From: Pseudomonas sp. MM213
GTDB lineage: Bacteria > Pseudomonadota > Gammaproteobacteria > Pseudomonadales > Pseudomonadaceae
Length of the DNA stretch: 64,000 nucleotides
Direction of reading: 5' to 3'
Assembly: GCF_020423045.1 (NCBI RefSeq)
Contig: NZ_CP081943.1
Coordinates: 4,030,001 to 4,094,000, forward strand
Both the position numbers and the translations under genes were made by a program. A model generated the notes under the pieces. The model saw only the letters and a list, made by a program, of their open reading frames with translations, was not told the origin of the DNA and did no database searches. Positions within the stretch are counted from its first letter, which is position 1. Every line of letters starts with the position of its first letter. Positions 55,559 to 64,000 of the stretch are shown in pieces.

Positions 55559-55684
55559 GCCTGCGACGACTTCGGAAAGAGTGTCACCGCAGGCACAGGG
55601 GACGGACGGTCAGGGCCGGTTTGGATCCCTGACGTGTTGCAATGCGCTTATCTGTAAGCGACGCGCCAAAACGTGGCGCGTTTT
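55559..55684 (+). ncRNA. Candidate structured small RNA between gbdR and sdaB
   Basis: Four stem-loops follow one another on the plus strand: GCCTGCG/CGCAGGC (55559-55594), GTCAGGG/CCCTGAC (55609-55633), CGCTTA/TAAGCG (55645-55660) and a terminator stem ACGCGCCA/TGGCGCGT (55661-55681) with TTTT. No coding frame fits. The 5' end is uncertain and may extend to about 55465. No known family was recognised. Confidence 0.5.
55661..55684 (+). terminator. Intrinsic terminator of the candidate RNA
   Basis: A perfect 8-bp GC-rich stem with a 5-nt loop, then TTTT. The T-run is on the plus strand only. Neither flanking gene (gbdR or sdaB, both on the minus strand) could use it. Confidence 0.75.
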
Positions 55685-55727
55685 CAATCCGGTGTTCACT
55701 TAGCGCGCAGTTTTGACTGGTCTGACG

Positions 55728-55797
55728 CCTTCGCGGGCAAGCCTCGCTCCTACAAGAGCACCGTACGATCCCTGTAGGAGCGAAGCTTGCTCGCGAA
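55728..55797. repeat. REP doublet next to the sdaB stop
   Basis: One arm of the CTTCGCGGGCAAGCC type and one of the GAAGCTTGCTCGCGAA type. Confidence 0.88.
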
Positions 55798-55813
55798 TGG
55801 GATCGCCTCGGTC

Positions 55814-57190
55814 TCAGCACTCAACCGCGCTAACCGCCAACCCGCCCCGCGATGTCTCTTTATATTTGTCATGCATATCTGCCCCGGTATCTCGCATGGT
55901 GCGGATCACCCGGTCCAGCGAAATAAAGTGCTGGCCGTCACCACGCAACGCCATCTGCGCCGCGTTGATCGCTTTCACCGCGGCAATCGCGTTGCGCTCG
56001 ATGCACGGCACCTGCACCAACCCGCCGACCGGGTCACAGGTCAGGCCGAGGTTGTGTTCCAGGCCGATTTCCGCCGCGTTGCACAACTGCTCCGGCGTGG
56101 CGCCGAGAATCTCCGCCAACCCGGCCGCCGCCATCGCGCAAGCCGATCCGACTTCGCCCTGGCAACCGACTTCCGCGCCGGAGATGGAGGCGTTCTTCTT
56201 GCACAGAATCCCCACCGCCGCGGCACCGAGGAAATAGTCGACCACGTTGGCGTCCGTCACCACCTCGCTGAACTTCATGAAGTAGTGCAACACCGCCGGA
56301 ATGATCCCCGCCGCGCCATTGGTCGGCGCCGTGACCATGCGCCCGCCGGCCGCGTTTTCTTCGTTGACCGCGAGGGCGAACAGGTTGACCCATTCCATCG
56401 CGCTCAGGGTTGAGCCGATGACGTTGGGCTTGTTCAGTTCTTGCAGGCTGCGGTGCAATTTGGCCGCGCGACGGCGCACATTCAGGCCGCCGGGCAGGAT
56501 GCCTTCGTGCTTGAGGCCTTGCTCGACGCAATCCTGCATGGCCCGCCAGAGTTTCATCAGGCCGGCGCGGATTTCGTCTTCGCTGCGCCAGACCTTCTCG
56601 TTGGCCATCATCAATTCGGCCACACGCAGGTTGTGCTTCTGGCAGAGGCTGAGCAGCTCGGCGGCGCTGGAGAAATCGTACGGCAACACCGTGCGATCCA
56701 GATCCACCACACCGCTGGTGGCTTGCGCTTCATCGACGACAAAGCCGCCGCCGACGGAATAGTAGGTGTCGCGATGCAACTCGCCGTCATCGCCTTCGGC
56801 GACCAGGGTCATCGCGTTCGGATGGAACGGCAGGTTTTCGTCGATCAGGCGCATGTCCCGCGCCCAGATGAACGGCACCGGCAAGCGGCCGTCCAGCAGC
56901 AGGGTGTGGGTTTCGCGCAGGGTTTCAATGCGGATGCCGATTTGCGACGGGTCGATCGCGTCCGGCCATTCGCCCATCAGGCCCATGATCACAGCGTTGT
57001 CGCTGCCGTGCCCAATGCCGGTGGCCGACAACGAACCATAAAGCTGGACCTCGACACGCCGCACTTGCTCCAAAAGCCCCCGTTCACGCAAACCTTGCAC
57101 GAACAGCGCCGCGGCGCGCATCGGCCCCACGGTGTGCGAACTGGAAGGGCCGATGCCGATTTTGAACAGGTCGAAAACGCTGATAGCCAT
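55814..57190 (-). CDS. sdaB: L-serine ammonia-lyase
   Basis: This 458-residue iron-sulfur L-serine dehydratase converts serine to pyruvate and ammonia. The N-terminal beta domain opens [19 protein letters not shown]. The alpha domain carries the Fe-S ligating Cys region ([20 protein letters not shown]) and the [19 protein letters not shown] block. The ATG at 57190 ([12 protein letters not shown]) was chosen by family length. It completes betaine catabolism: glycine goes to serine by GlyA and then to pyruvate. It is divergent from cbcX across a 437-bp control region. Confidence 0.94.
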   Translation of the reverse strand: MAISVFDLFKIGIGPSSSHTVGPMRAAALFVQGLRERGLLEQVRRVEVQLYGSLSATGIGHGSDNAVIMGLMGEWPDAIDPSQIGIRIETLRETHTLLLDGRLPVPFIWARDMRLIDENLPFHPNAMTLVAEGDDGELHRDTYYSVGGGFVVDEAQATSGVVDLDRTVLPYDFSSAAELLSLCQKHNLRVAELMMANEKVWRSEDEIRAGLMKLWRAMQDCVEQGLKHEGILPGGLNVRRRAAKLHRSLQELNKPNVIGSTLSAMEWVNLFALAVNEENAAGGRMVTAPTNGAAGIIPAVLHYFMKFSEVVTDANVVDYFLGAAAVGILCKKNASISGAEVGCQGEVGSACAMAAAGLAEILGATPEQLCNAAEIGLEHNLGLTCDPVGGLVQVPCIERNAIAAVKAINAAQMALRGDGQHFISLDRVIRTMRDTGADMHDKYKETSRGGLAVSAVEC

Positions 57191-57627
57191 TACTGCCGAA
57201 CTCCTGGATATGCCAACTCCAGGCGCAAAAGCGCCCGGTGACGGAGCTGCTACGCTCAAGCTGCAATCCGCCGGTATGGCTGCATCATCAGGCTTTTACC
57301 GTGTCGCTCGACGTCCAGTACCGACGCACTCTTGTCCACCAGCGCCGTGTGCGTTTTACGCTGCTTTTTCGCCGTTTTTTTGCGGCTCAGGTGGGCAAAC
57401 GGGGCTGAAAAAATCTGTAAACGACGTCACCGACACTGGATGCGACCATCCCTGTACTGGATACGACGCACCCTGTAGGCGTCAGATTTTCACTGGTACA
57501 TGATCGTATCGACTCGATTGCAAGGCGCCGTGGTAGAGCTGTCTCCAAAACGCCATCCAACCGCAACCTATAAGTGCGGTGGTCCACAGTCGGAACACTG
57601 CCAAAAAAAACACCAAGGAGTCCATCC
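57191..57627. promoter_or_regulatory. Divergent sdaB/cbcX control region with a tandem operator repeat
   Basis: The 437-bp non-coding gap contains two adjacent 21-bp repeats at 57435-57455 and 57456-57476, sharing ACTGGAT-n-CGAC-nnn-CCCTGT (17 of 21 positions). The placement, 150-190 bp before cbcX and 245-285 bp before sdaB, and the 21-bp phasing suit an AraC-type activator. GbdR is the obvious candidate. The remainder holds a T-rich stretch and no recognisable gene. Confidence 0.65.
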
Positions 57628-58578
57628 ATGAAAGGTTCCCCGTCGTTGTTGTTGGCCGCCATGCTGAGTCTGCCGTTACTGGCTCAAGCCGCAGAACCCG
57701 CTCAGTGCAGTACCGTAAACTTTTCCGATGTCGGCTGGACTGACATTACTGTCACCACAGCCACCACCAGCGTCGTGCTCGATGCCCTGGGCTACAAAAC
57801 CAAAACCACAATGATTTCCGTGCCGGTGACCTACAAGTCGCTGGCCGACGGCAAGAACATGGACGTATTCCTGGGTAACTGGATGCCGACCATGGAAAAC
57901 GACATCAAGGCCTACCGCGATGCCGGTACCGTGGACACCCTGCGTGCCAACCTCGAAAACGCAAAATACACACTCGCCGTCCCGGAAGAGTTGTATAACA
58001 AAGGTCTGAAAGATTTCGCCGACATCGCCAAGTTCAAGAAAGAACTCGACGGCAAGATCTATGGCATCGAACCGGGTAACGACGGCAACCGTCTGATCCA
58101 GAGCATGATCGACAAAGACGCCTTCGGCTTGAAAGCCGCCGGTTTCAAGGTGGTCGAATCCAGCGAAGCCGGCATGCTCTCGCAAGTCGATCGCGCCCAG
58201 CGCCGCAACACCGCCGTGGTGTTCCTGGGCTGGGAACCGCACCCGATGAACACACGATTCAAGATGAAGTACCTGACTGGCGGCGACGAGTTCTTCGGCC
58301 CCAACTTCGGTCAGGCGACCATCTTCACCAATACCCGCAAGGGTTATGCCCAGGAATGCAGCAACGTTGGACAGTTGCTGAAAAACCTGGTGTTCACCCT
58401 CGACATGGAAAGCACGCTGATGGGCAACGTCCTGGACGACAAAATGAAGCCTGACGCGGCCGCCAAGGCCTGGCTGAAGAAGAATCCACAGGTGCTCGAT
58501 ACCTGGCTCGCTGGCGTGACCACCATTGACGGTAAACCTGGCCTGGACGCCGTGAAAGCCAAGCTCGCGCAGCCTTGA
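57628..58578 (+). CDS. cbcX: Choline/betaine-binding periplasmic protein CbcX
   Basis: This 316-residue substrate-binding protein has a signal peptide ending near LAQAAEPAQC and an OpuAC domain (VGWTDITVTTATTSVVLDALGYKTK in part; NWMPTMENDI; GWEPHPMN, part of the aromatic ligand cage). It delivers choline and possibly betaine to CbcWV. It is paralogous to CaiX. The ATG at 57628 follows AAGGAGTCCATCC. It is first gene of cbcXWV, with a hairpin before cbcW. Confidence 0.92.
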   Translation: MKGSPSLLLAAMLSLPLLAQAAEPAQCSTVNFSDVGWTDITVTTATTSVVLDALGYKTKTTMISVPVTYKSLADGKNMDVFLGNWMPTMENDIKAYRDAGTVDTLRANLENAKYTLAVPEELYNKGLKDFADIAKFKKELDGKIYGIEPGNDGNRLIQSMIDKDAFGLKAAGFKVVESSEAGMLSQVDRAQRRNTAVVFLGWEPHPMNTRFKMKYLTGGDEFFGPNFGQATIFTNTRKGYAQECSNVGQLLKNLVFTLDMESTLMGNVLDDKMKPDAAAKAWLKKNPQVLDTWLAGVTTIDGKPGLDAVKAKLAQP

Positions 58579-58598
58579 ATTAAGAAGCACCGCTTACG

Positions 58599-58620
58599 CC
58601 GGGCGGGCTCGCCCGCCCGG
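58599..58620 (+). other. Strong hairpin between cbcX and cbcW
   Basis: A perfect 10-bp stem (CCGGGCGGGC / GCCCGCCCGG) with a two-base TC turn, 20 nt after the cbcX stop. Same position relative to a binding-protein gene as the hairpin after caiX, but unrelated in sequence. Confidence 0.75.
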
Positions 58621-58655
58621 GCTGTTTATTTCCTTGCATGCGGACGTTCACTACC

Positions 58656-59501
58656 ATGCTGATTGATCAGAAAATACCTCTAGGCCAGTACATCGCGGGC
58701 TTCGTTGAATGGTTGACGCAACACGGCGCCAACACCTTCGACGCAATCGCCGTGTCACTGGAAACGATGATCCACGGCGTGACTTTTGCGCTGACCTGGT
58801 TCAACCCGCTGGCATTGATCGGCCTCATCGCGCTACTGGCACACTTTATTCAACGAAAATGGGGGCTGACTGCTTTCGTCATCGCTTCCTTCCTGCTGAT
58901 CCTCAATCTGGGGTACTGGCAGGAAACCATGGAAACCCTAGCCCAGGTGTTGTTCGCCACCCTGGTCTGCGTGGTCATCGGCGTGCCGCTGGGCATCGTC
59001 GCCGCGCACAAACCGATGTTCTACACCCTGATGCGTCCGGTGCTCGATCTGATGCAGACCGTACCGACCTTCGTTTACCTCATTCCTACCCTGACCCTCT
59101 TCGGTCTGGGTGTGGTCCCGGGTCTGATCTCCACGGTGGTGTTCGCGATTGCCGCGCCTATCCGCCTGACTTACCTGGGTATTCGCGATGTCCCGGAAGA
59201 ATTGATGGACGCAGGCAAAGCCTTTGGCTGCTCGCGACGTCAGCTGCTCTCACGGATTGAATTGCCCCACGCCATGCCAAGCATCGCGGCCGGTATCACC
59301 CAGTGCATCATGCTGTCGTTGTCGATGGTGGTGATTGCGGCACTGGTGGGCGCCGACGGCCTGGGCAAACCCGTGGTCAATGCACTGAACACTGCTGATA
59401 TCGCCCTGGGCTTCGAAGCAGGCCTGGCGATCGTATTGCTGGCGATCATGCTCGACCGTATCTGCAAACAACCCGACGCTAAAGTAGGGGGTGACGCATG
59501 A
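58656..59501 (+). CDS. cbcW: Choline ABC transporter permease CbcW
   Basis: This 281-residue inner-membrane permease has about six helices and the ABC EAA loop (GVPEELMDAGKAFGCSRRQLL-like; here RDVPEELMDAGKAFGCS). ProW-type features include VPTFVYLIPTLTLFGLG. The ATG at 58656 (MLIDQKIPLGQY) was preferred to 58638, because family members start there; neither has a strong ribosome-binding site. It overlaps cbcV by four bases (ATGA). It forms the core transporter used by CbcX and, in P. aeruginosa, by CaiX and BetX. Confidence 0.92.
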   Translation: MLIDQKIPLGQYIAGFVEWLTQHGANTFDAIAVSLETMIHGVTFALTWFNPLALIGLIALLAHFIQRKWGLTAFVIASFLLILNLGYWQETMETLAQVLFATLVCVVIGVPLGIVAAHKPMFYTLMRPVLDLMQTVPTFVYLIPTLTLFGLGVVPGLISTVVFAIAAPIRLTYLGIRDVPEELMDAGKAFGCSRRQLLSRIELPHAMPSIAAGITQCIMLSLSMVVIAALVGADGLGKPVVNALNTADIALGFEAGLAIVLLAIMLDRICKQPDAKVGGDA

Positions 59502-60676
59502 GCATTATTCGCTTCGAAGACGTCGACGTGATCTTCACCAAAGATCCGCGCGAAGCCTTGAAACTTCTCGACCAGGGCATGACCCGTAACGAGATCCTGA
59601 AAAAGACCGGGCAGATCGTCGGCGTCGAAAAGGCCAGCCTGGATATCGAGAAAGGCGAAATCTGCGTGCTGATGGGCCTGTCCGGCTCCGGCAAATCCAG
59701 CCTGCTGCGTTGCATCAACGGCCTCAACACCGTGAGCCGTGGCAAGCTGTTCGTCGAGCACGAAGGCAAGCAGATCGACATCGCTTCCTGCACCCCGGCG
59801 GAACTGAAAATGATGCGCACCAAGCGCATTGCGATGGTGTTCCAGAAATTCGCCCTGATGCCATGGCTGACGGTGCGCGAGAACATCAGTTTCGGTCTGG
59901 AAATGCAGGGTCGGCCGGAGAAGGAACGCAAACGACTGGTCGATGAAAAACTTGAGCTGGTGGGCCTGACCCAATGGCGCAACAAGAAACCCAACGAGCT
60001 TTCCGGCGGTATGCAACAACGTGTGGGCCTGGCCCGCGCGCTGGCGATGGACGCCGACATTCTGCTGATGGACGAACCGTTCTCGGCCCTCGACCCATTG
60101 ATCCGCCAAGGCCTGCAGGACGAACTGCTGGAGCTGCAAAGCAAGCTGAACAAAACCATCGTCTTCGTGAGCCACGACCTCGATGAAGCACTGAAGCTGG
60201 GCAGCCGTATCGCGATCATGAAAGACGGTCGGATCGTCCAGTACAGCAAGCCGGAAGAAATCGTTCTCAACCCGGCGGACGACTATGTGCGGACCTTTGT
60301 CGCCCACACCAATCCGCTGAACGTTTTGTGCGGTCGCAGCCTGATGCGCACCCTGGACAACTGCAAGCGCATCAACGGGTCGGTCTGCCTGGATCCGGGT
60401 GGCGATTCGTGGCTGGACCTGGCGGAAGGCAACACCATCAAAGGCGCACGCCAGAACGGTGCGAGCCTGGACCTGCAGAACTGGATCCCGGGGCAAGCAG
60501 TGGAAGGCCTGGGCCGTCGCCCAACGCTGGTGGACTCCAACATCGGCATGCGCGATGCGCTGCAGATTCGTTATCACACCGGCAACAAACTGGTGCTGCA
60601 CGACAACAACAAAGTGGTCGGGATTCTCGGCGACAGCGAGCTGTATCACGCGCTGCTCGGCAAGAACCTGGGGTAA
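59498..60676 (+). CDS. cbcV: Choline ABC transporter ATPase CbcV
   Basis: This 392-residue ATPase has Walker A GLSGSGKSS (near residue 64), Q-loop FQKFALMPW, the signature LSGGMQQRVGLARAL, Walker B ILLMDEPFSALD and the switch His in VFVSHDLDEAL. The C-terminal ~110 residues are CBS-like, as in ProV/OpuA, where they sense ionic strength. It starts inside the cbcW stop (ATGA). A terminator follows 12 nt after the stop. Confidence 0.94.
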   Translation: MSIIRFEDVDVIFTKDPREALKLLDQGMTRNEILKKTGQIVGVEKASLDIEKGEICVLMGLSGSGKSSLLRCINGLNTVSRGKLFVEHEGKQIDIASCTPAELKMMRTKRIAMVFQKFALMPWLTVRENISFGLEMQGRPEKERKRLVDEKLELVGLTQWRNKKPNELSGGMQQRVGLARALAMDADILLMDEPFSALDPLIRQGLQDELLELQSKLNKTIVFVSHDLDEALKLGSRIAIMKDGRIVQYSKPEEIVLNPADDYVRTFVAHTNPLNVLCGRSLMRTLDNCKRINGSVCLDPGGDSWLDLAEGNTIKGARQNGASLDLQNWIPGQAVEGLGRRPTLVDSNIGMRDALQIRYHTGNKLVLHDNNKVVGILGDSELYHALLGKNLG

Positions 60677-60688
60677 GGCAACACACAC

Positions 60689-60720
60689 AAAAACGCCGCG
60701 ACAGGATCGCGGCGTTTTTG
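60689..60720 (+). terminator. Bidirectional terminator between cbcV and betT
   Basis: A 9-bp stem (ACGCCGCGA / TCGCGGCGT) with a 5-nt loop, an A-run before and a T-run after. It serves cbcV on the plus strand and may back up betT on the minus strand. Confidence 0.9.
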
Positions 60721-60762
60721 TTTGTGGGATATCGGGTGATGCAGTGTTGAAGTTGAAGCCCC

Positions 60763-60829
60763 CATCGCCAGCAGGCTGGCTCCCACATTGAAATGCATTC
60801 TCTTGTGGGAGCCAGCCTGCTGGCGATGA
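60763..60829. repeat. REP doublet between cbcV and betT
   Basis: Inverted CATCGCCAGCAGGCTGGCTCC arms (quoted in part) with a ~22-nt spacer. This subtype occurs only once in the window. Confidence 0.88.
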
Positions 60830-60877
60830 AGCCGACGCGGTGCTTCAGACTGAAACACCGCGTCACTTACAACTTAA

Positions 60878-62884
60878 TTAGCTATAAACCCGGCCAAGGA
60901 GCTGCCGATGGCTTTCAAACTGATCGAGCACGTCACGAGTGATCTGATCCTGAGTGAAGCCCATCAGGTCGTAATCCTGGCTGCCGTTGTGCAGGTACAC
61001 CTCGGCGCGGTAATAACGGGCGCGAGGTTCATCGGCACTTTCAGCCGACACCGTGTCGCTCGCCGCTGCCAAATAACCGTCCAGGCTCACTTCGTAGACA
61101 AAAGGGTTGCCCTCTTCCATCTCGATGCGCACGCCCATGCAACGCTTGGACTTGCCCAACAACGTTTGCACGTCCAGGCCTTTACCACGCAATTGCACCA
61201 CGGCCTCTTCCAGCGCCGGGCTGACTTGCTTGTCCATGAAACGCTGAACGATCGACTGGTTCGGTTGCAGGTCCAACTGAGTCAGACGCTCGCTGAAACC
61301 ACGACGACCGCGCGCCGCCAACTCCGCTTGCTCCTGTTCGATCTGCACGTCCTGGCGCATGGCCTTGTGCAAGCCGAACATGAAGAACACCAGCACCACC
61401 GAGAACGGCAGACCGGCCAGCACCACCATGGTTTGCATGGCTTCGAAGTTACCGGCGAACAGCAGGCCGATGGTCACCAGGGTGATCACAACGGACCAGA
61501 AGATCCGCAGCCAGTGCGGCGCATCTTCGTCGACGTTGCCGCCCTTGCACGAAAGGTTGGCCATCATCACCGCGCCGGAATCCGCCGGGGTCAGGAACAG
61601 CACGAAACCGACGAAAATCGACACGCCGATCACCACTTTCGACGCCGGGTAATGCTCAAGCAACTGGTAGATCGCCATGGACGGCTGTTCCAGCGCCGTC
61701 TTCCCGAGCTCCACCGCCCCGTGGTTCATCACAAGGTCCAGAGCCGAGTTACCGAAGATCGACAACCACGCCAGGGTGAAACCCAACGGAATCAGCAGCA
61801 CGCCGGCCACCAGTTCACGCACGGTACGACCACGGGAAATACGCGCGATGAACATGCCCACGAATGGGGCCCAGGAAATCCACCAGGCCCAGTAGAACAG
61901 GGTCCACAGGCCCAACCAGCGGTCGGACTTCTCACTGTCGCCTTCGTACACATAGAGGTCGAAGGTCTTCAGCACCACGCCGTTCAGGTAGTCACCGACG
62001 TTTTGCACGAAGCCGTTGAGCAGGTGCAAGGTCGGGCCAAACAGCAGCACGAAAATCAGCAGGCCGCTGAACAGCACGATGTTCAGGTTGGACAGACGAC
62101 GGATGCCGTTTTCCACACCCGACACGGCGGCGATGGTCGCCACGGTGCTCATCACGATGATCACGATCAGCAGGTTGGTGTTGCTGTGTTCCATGCCGAA
62201 CAGGTTTTCAAGGCCCGACGACACTTGCAGCGAACCAATCCCCAGGTTCGTCACCAGACCCAACAGGGTCACGAACATGCCGAAGCCGTCCACCGCGTGA
62301 CCGGCCGCGCCCTTGACCCAACGCTCACCGACCAGCGGATACAGCGCCGAACGCAACGCCAGCGGCTGGTTGTGGCGGTAAGCAAAGTACGCCACGGCCA
62401 GGCCGACCAAGGCGTAAATCGCCCAGCCGTGCAGACCCCAGTGCAGGAAGGTCAGCTGTACCGCCTGACGCGCGGCCAGGTTGCTGGCCGACACGCCTTC
62501 CGGCGGGTTGAAGTAGTGATCCAGCGGCTCGGACGCACCGAAGTACAACAGCGAGATGCCGATACCCGAGGAAAACAGCATCCCCGCCCAGGCGCCGTAG
62601 CTGAAGTCCGGGGTGTCGTCCTTGCTGCCCAGTTTGAGCTTGCCGTAGGACGAAAACGCCAGGCCGACCACAAATACCAGGTAAGCGGCGATCACCACCA
62701 TGTAGTACCAGCCAAAGCTGCGGGACAGCCAGGCCTGGGCGATACCGAGCAATCTGCCAGCCTCTTGCGGGGCGATGATCAGAATGGCGGTCAACAGCAG
62801 AATCAGCGCGGTAGAGGTGTAGAACACCCAACCGTTGACCGTCACCTTCTCGGGCGGGGTCTTTATTAGAGAGGCAGAACTCAT
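60878..62884 (-). CDS. betT: High-affinity choline transporter BetT (BCCT family)
   Basis: The product has 668 residues: twelve helices of the betaine/choline/carnitine transporter family (about 15-505) and a long ~150-residue cytosolic C-terminus, the osmosensing type. Core motifs include GAWAGMLFSSGIGISLLYFG, HWGLHGWAIYALVGLAVAYF in part, and FYWAWWISWAPFVGMFIARISRGR, the tryptophan-rich BCCT signature. It imports choline with protons. The ATG at 62884 (MSSASLIKTPPEKVT) was preferred to upstream frames. It is divergent from betI, and its leader contains a terminator-like structure. Confidence 0.93.
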   Translation of the reverse strand: MSSASLIKTPPEKVTVNGWVFYTSTALILLLTAILIIAPQEAGRLLGIAQAWLSRSFGWYYMVVIAAYLVFVVGLAFSSYGKLKLGSKDDTPDFSYGAWAGMLFSSGIGISLLYFGASEPLDHYFNPPEGVSASNLAARQAVQLTFLHWGLHGWAIYALVGLAVAYFAYRHNQPLALRSALYPLVGERWVKGAAGHAVDGFGMFVTLLGLVTNLGIGSLQVSSGLENLFGMEHSNTNLLIVIIVMSTVATIAAVSGVENGIRRLSNLNIVLFSGLLIFVLLFGPTLHLLNGFVQNVGDYLNGVVLKTFDLYVYEGDSEKSDRWLGLWTLFYWAWWISWAPFVGMFIARISRGRTVRELVAGVLLIPLGFTLAWLSIFGNSALDLVMNHGAVELGKTALEQPSMAIYQLLEHYPASKVVIGVSIFVGFVLFLTPADSGAVMMANLSCKGGNVDEDAPHWLRIFWSVVITLVTIGLLFAGNFEAMQTMVVLAGLPFSVVLVFFMFGLHKAMRQDVQIEQEQAELAARGRRGFSERLTQLDLQPNQSIVQRFMDKQVSPALEEAVVQLRGKGLDVQTLLGKSKRCMGVRIEMEEGNPFVYEVSLDGYLAAASDTVSAESADEPRARYYRAEVYLHNGSQDYDLMGFTQDQITRDVLDQFESHRQLLGRVYS

Positions 62885-62982
62885 GGCACAGATGCTCCAG
62901 GCAGTGCGAGAGAAGAACACAAGGCAGCGCGTTACCCGACCAATCGGTTAGTTGGCAGCCGACCGGCGGGTGATATAAAGAC

Positions 62983-63052
62983 AACCCGAAAAAAGCCCGA
63001 AACCCTTAAGCACCAGTGCGTAGGGGTTTCGAGCCGTTTTGGATGTCGGGTT
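62983..63052 (-). promoter_or_regulatory. Nested hairpin/terminator in the betT leader
   Basis: On the minus strand GCTCGAAACCC pairs with GGGTTTCGGGC (63034-63024 with 63005-62995, one mismatch) and is followed by six U residues (62994-62989). This stem is enclosed by an outer AACCCGA/TCGGGTT pair (63052-63046 with 62989-62983). It lies about 100 nt before the betT ATG, between the BetI operator and the gene. Confidence 0.6.
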
Positions 63053-63116
63053 ATCGCCATTTACACGTAGGAAAAACCTGTAAGCAGCGACGATTTGTCG
63101 CAGATCTTATTCTTTG

Positions 63117-63136
63117 TTGATTGAACGTTCAATCAA
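63117..63136. promoter_or_regulatory. BetI operator palindrome
   Basis: TTGATTGAACGTTCAATCAA is a perfect 20-bp palindrome in the betT/betI gap, about 70 bp before betI. It matches the TGATTGAACGTTCA core reported for BetI-type repressors of choline genes. Choline releases BetI. Confidence 0.88.
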
Positions 63137-63206
63137 AACAAAATAGACTGGCCCTCAATCCGATAGACGTTTTGCGTCTGCCGGAAGGCCTAAGGAGATG
63201 TGCAAG

Positions 63207-63800
63207 ATGCCCAAGGTCGGTATGCAACCCATCCGCCGCCAGCAATTGATCGAAGCCACCTTGCTGGCCGTCGATCAGGTCGGAATGGGGGACGCCAGCA
63301 TTGCGCTGATCGCCCGTTTGGCCGGTGTCTCGAACGGCATCATCAGTCACTATTTTCAGGACAAGAACGGCCTGATCGCTGCCACGGCGCAGTACCTGAT
63401 GAGTGTCCTCAGCGAGAACGTCACCGCGCGCCGTCAGGCGCTGACAGATGCCAGCCCGCGGGCGCATCTGCAGGTGATCATCGAAGGCAACTTCGACGCC
63501 AGCCAGGTCAATGGCCCGGCAATGAAAACCTGGCTGGCCTTCTGGGCCACCAGCATGCACCACCCGTCTTTGCACAGGTTGCAGCGGATCAACGATCACC
63601 GTCTGTATTCCAACCTGTGCTGCCAGTTCCGCCGCGTATTGCCGCTCGATGATGCGCGCAGTGCAGCCCGGGGCCTGGCAGCGTTGATTGACGGTTTGTG
63701 GTTGCGCGGCGCGCTGTCGGGAGATGCTTTCGACACGGAACAGGCGCACCGGATCGCTTACGAATACATGGATTTCCAACTGGCCAAGCAGGTGAGTTAG
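63207..63800 (+). CDS. betI: Choline-responsive TetR repressor BetI
   Basis: This 197-residue TetR-family repressor has an N-terminal helix-turn-helix ([26 protein letters not shown] in part) and a C-terminal ligand/dimer domain ending EYMDFQLAK. The ATG at 63207 ([15 protein letters not shown]) was preferred over 63198 because AGGAG is then nine bases upstream; at 63198 the ribosome-binding site would touch the start codon. The length equals characterised BetI proteins. It represses itself, betB downstream and probably betT. Confidence 0.95.
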   Translation: MPKVGMQPIRRQQLIEATLLAVDQVGMGDASIALIARLAGVSNGIISHYFQDKNGLIAATAQYLMSVLSENVTARRQALTDASPRAHLQVIIEGNFDASQVNGPAMKTWLAFWATSMHHPSLHRLQRINDHRLYSNLCCQFRRVLPLDDARSAARGLAALIDGLWLRGALSGDAFDTEQAHRIAYEYMDFQLAKQVS

Positions 63801-63907
63801 AGCACACATAAAACGCTCAACCCCTGAACCGCCACTGACCAGCGTGCCAGCGCTACACGGCACGCCCAGTGGTCAACGCCAACCACTTATGCACTTGCGA
63901 GGACACT

Positions 63908-64000
63908 ATGGCCCGTTTCGAACTGCAAAAACTCTACATCGATGGCGGTTACTCCGACGCGAGCAGCGACGCCACTTTCGAAGCCATCAACCCGGCTAAC
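63908..64000 (+). CDS. betB: Betaine aldehyde dehydrogenase BetB, N-terminal 31 codons
   Basis: The frame starts at the ATG at 63908 and is open to the window edge. The first residues, [18 protein letters not shown], match the start of BetB. The complete enzyme oxidises betaine aldehyde to glycine betaine with NAD(P)+. It follows betI by 107 bp. GAGGACACT in front is a weak ribosome-binding site. Confidence 0.88.
   Translation, partial: MARFELQKLYIDGGYSDASSDATFEAINPAN

Noticed and set aside
55814..57190. Glycine riboswitch in the sdaB neighbourhood
   Set aside because: The structured region at 55559-55684 is downstream of sdaB and on the other strand, and it lacks the conserved aptamer sequence blocks.

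Overview
The window is chromosomal DNA of a Pseudomonas, most likely of the P. fluorescens group. It is GC-rich and tightly packed. Nearly every longer intergenic gap carries a REP doublet with GTAGGAGC...GCTTGCCCGCGAAG-type arms. The gene content matches two blocks I remember from P. aeruginosa PAO1, around PA0460-PA0482 and PA5373-PA5421. That synteny is recalled, not searched.

Block 1 (about 1-20,100) holds housekeeping, regulatory and iron genes. It contains the end of a RarD-type permease, a GcvR-like double-ACT protein and malate synthase G (glcB). Next come a receiver-only response regulator, a cNMP/CBS/DUF294 protein translationally coupled to a DnaQ-like exonuclease, and an ECF sigma / FecR / TonB-receptor set (fiuI-fiuR-fiuA type) followed by a PepSY protein and a 59-residue membrane protein. 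A glutathione S-transferase, creBCD, a secreted RimK-like zinc protease, a PlsC-type acyltransferase and a DUF2780 protein complete it.

Block 2 (about 20,200-64,000) is a 44-kb region for quaternary amines. Choline is imported (BetT, CbcXWV) and oxidised to glycine betaine (BetB; BetI is the repressor). Gamma-butyrobetaine and carnitine enter through CaiX, a butyrobetaine dioxygenase, carnitine dehydrogenase, a BKACE cleavage enzyme and a thioesterase. Glycine betaine is demethylated to dimethylglycine (GbcAB), to sarcosine (DgcAB with a dedicated ETF) and to glycine (SoxBDAG). The C1 units are handled by GlyA, PurU and FdhA, and serine is deaminated to pyruvate (SdaB). Two GATase1-AraC regulators, CdhR and GbdR, sit inside the block. 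Passengers are a threonine aldolase, an SDR, a TraX protein, a two-DTG retropepsin-like protease, GNAT enzymes, an LprI-type protein, a DUF3010 protein and an AAC(6')-like acetyltransferase.

The least ordinary features are these. The thioesterase and butyrobetaine dioxygenase genes form one open frame that runs through an A7 slippery tract and an internal ribosome-binding site. Two intergenic regions look like unannotated small RNAs, each ending in an intrinsic terminator. A terminator-like nested hairpin lies in the betT leader below a perfect BetI palindrome. The putative CdhR and GbdR operators are 21-bp-spaced direct repeats. A degenerate tandem repeat array at 35.5-36.1 kb carries one perfect DnaA box per unit. 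The M19 'dipeptidase' of the dgc operon has lost its first metal site.
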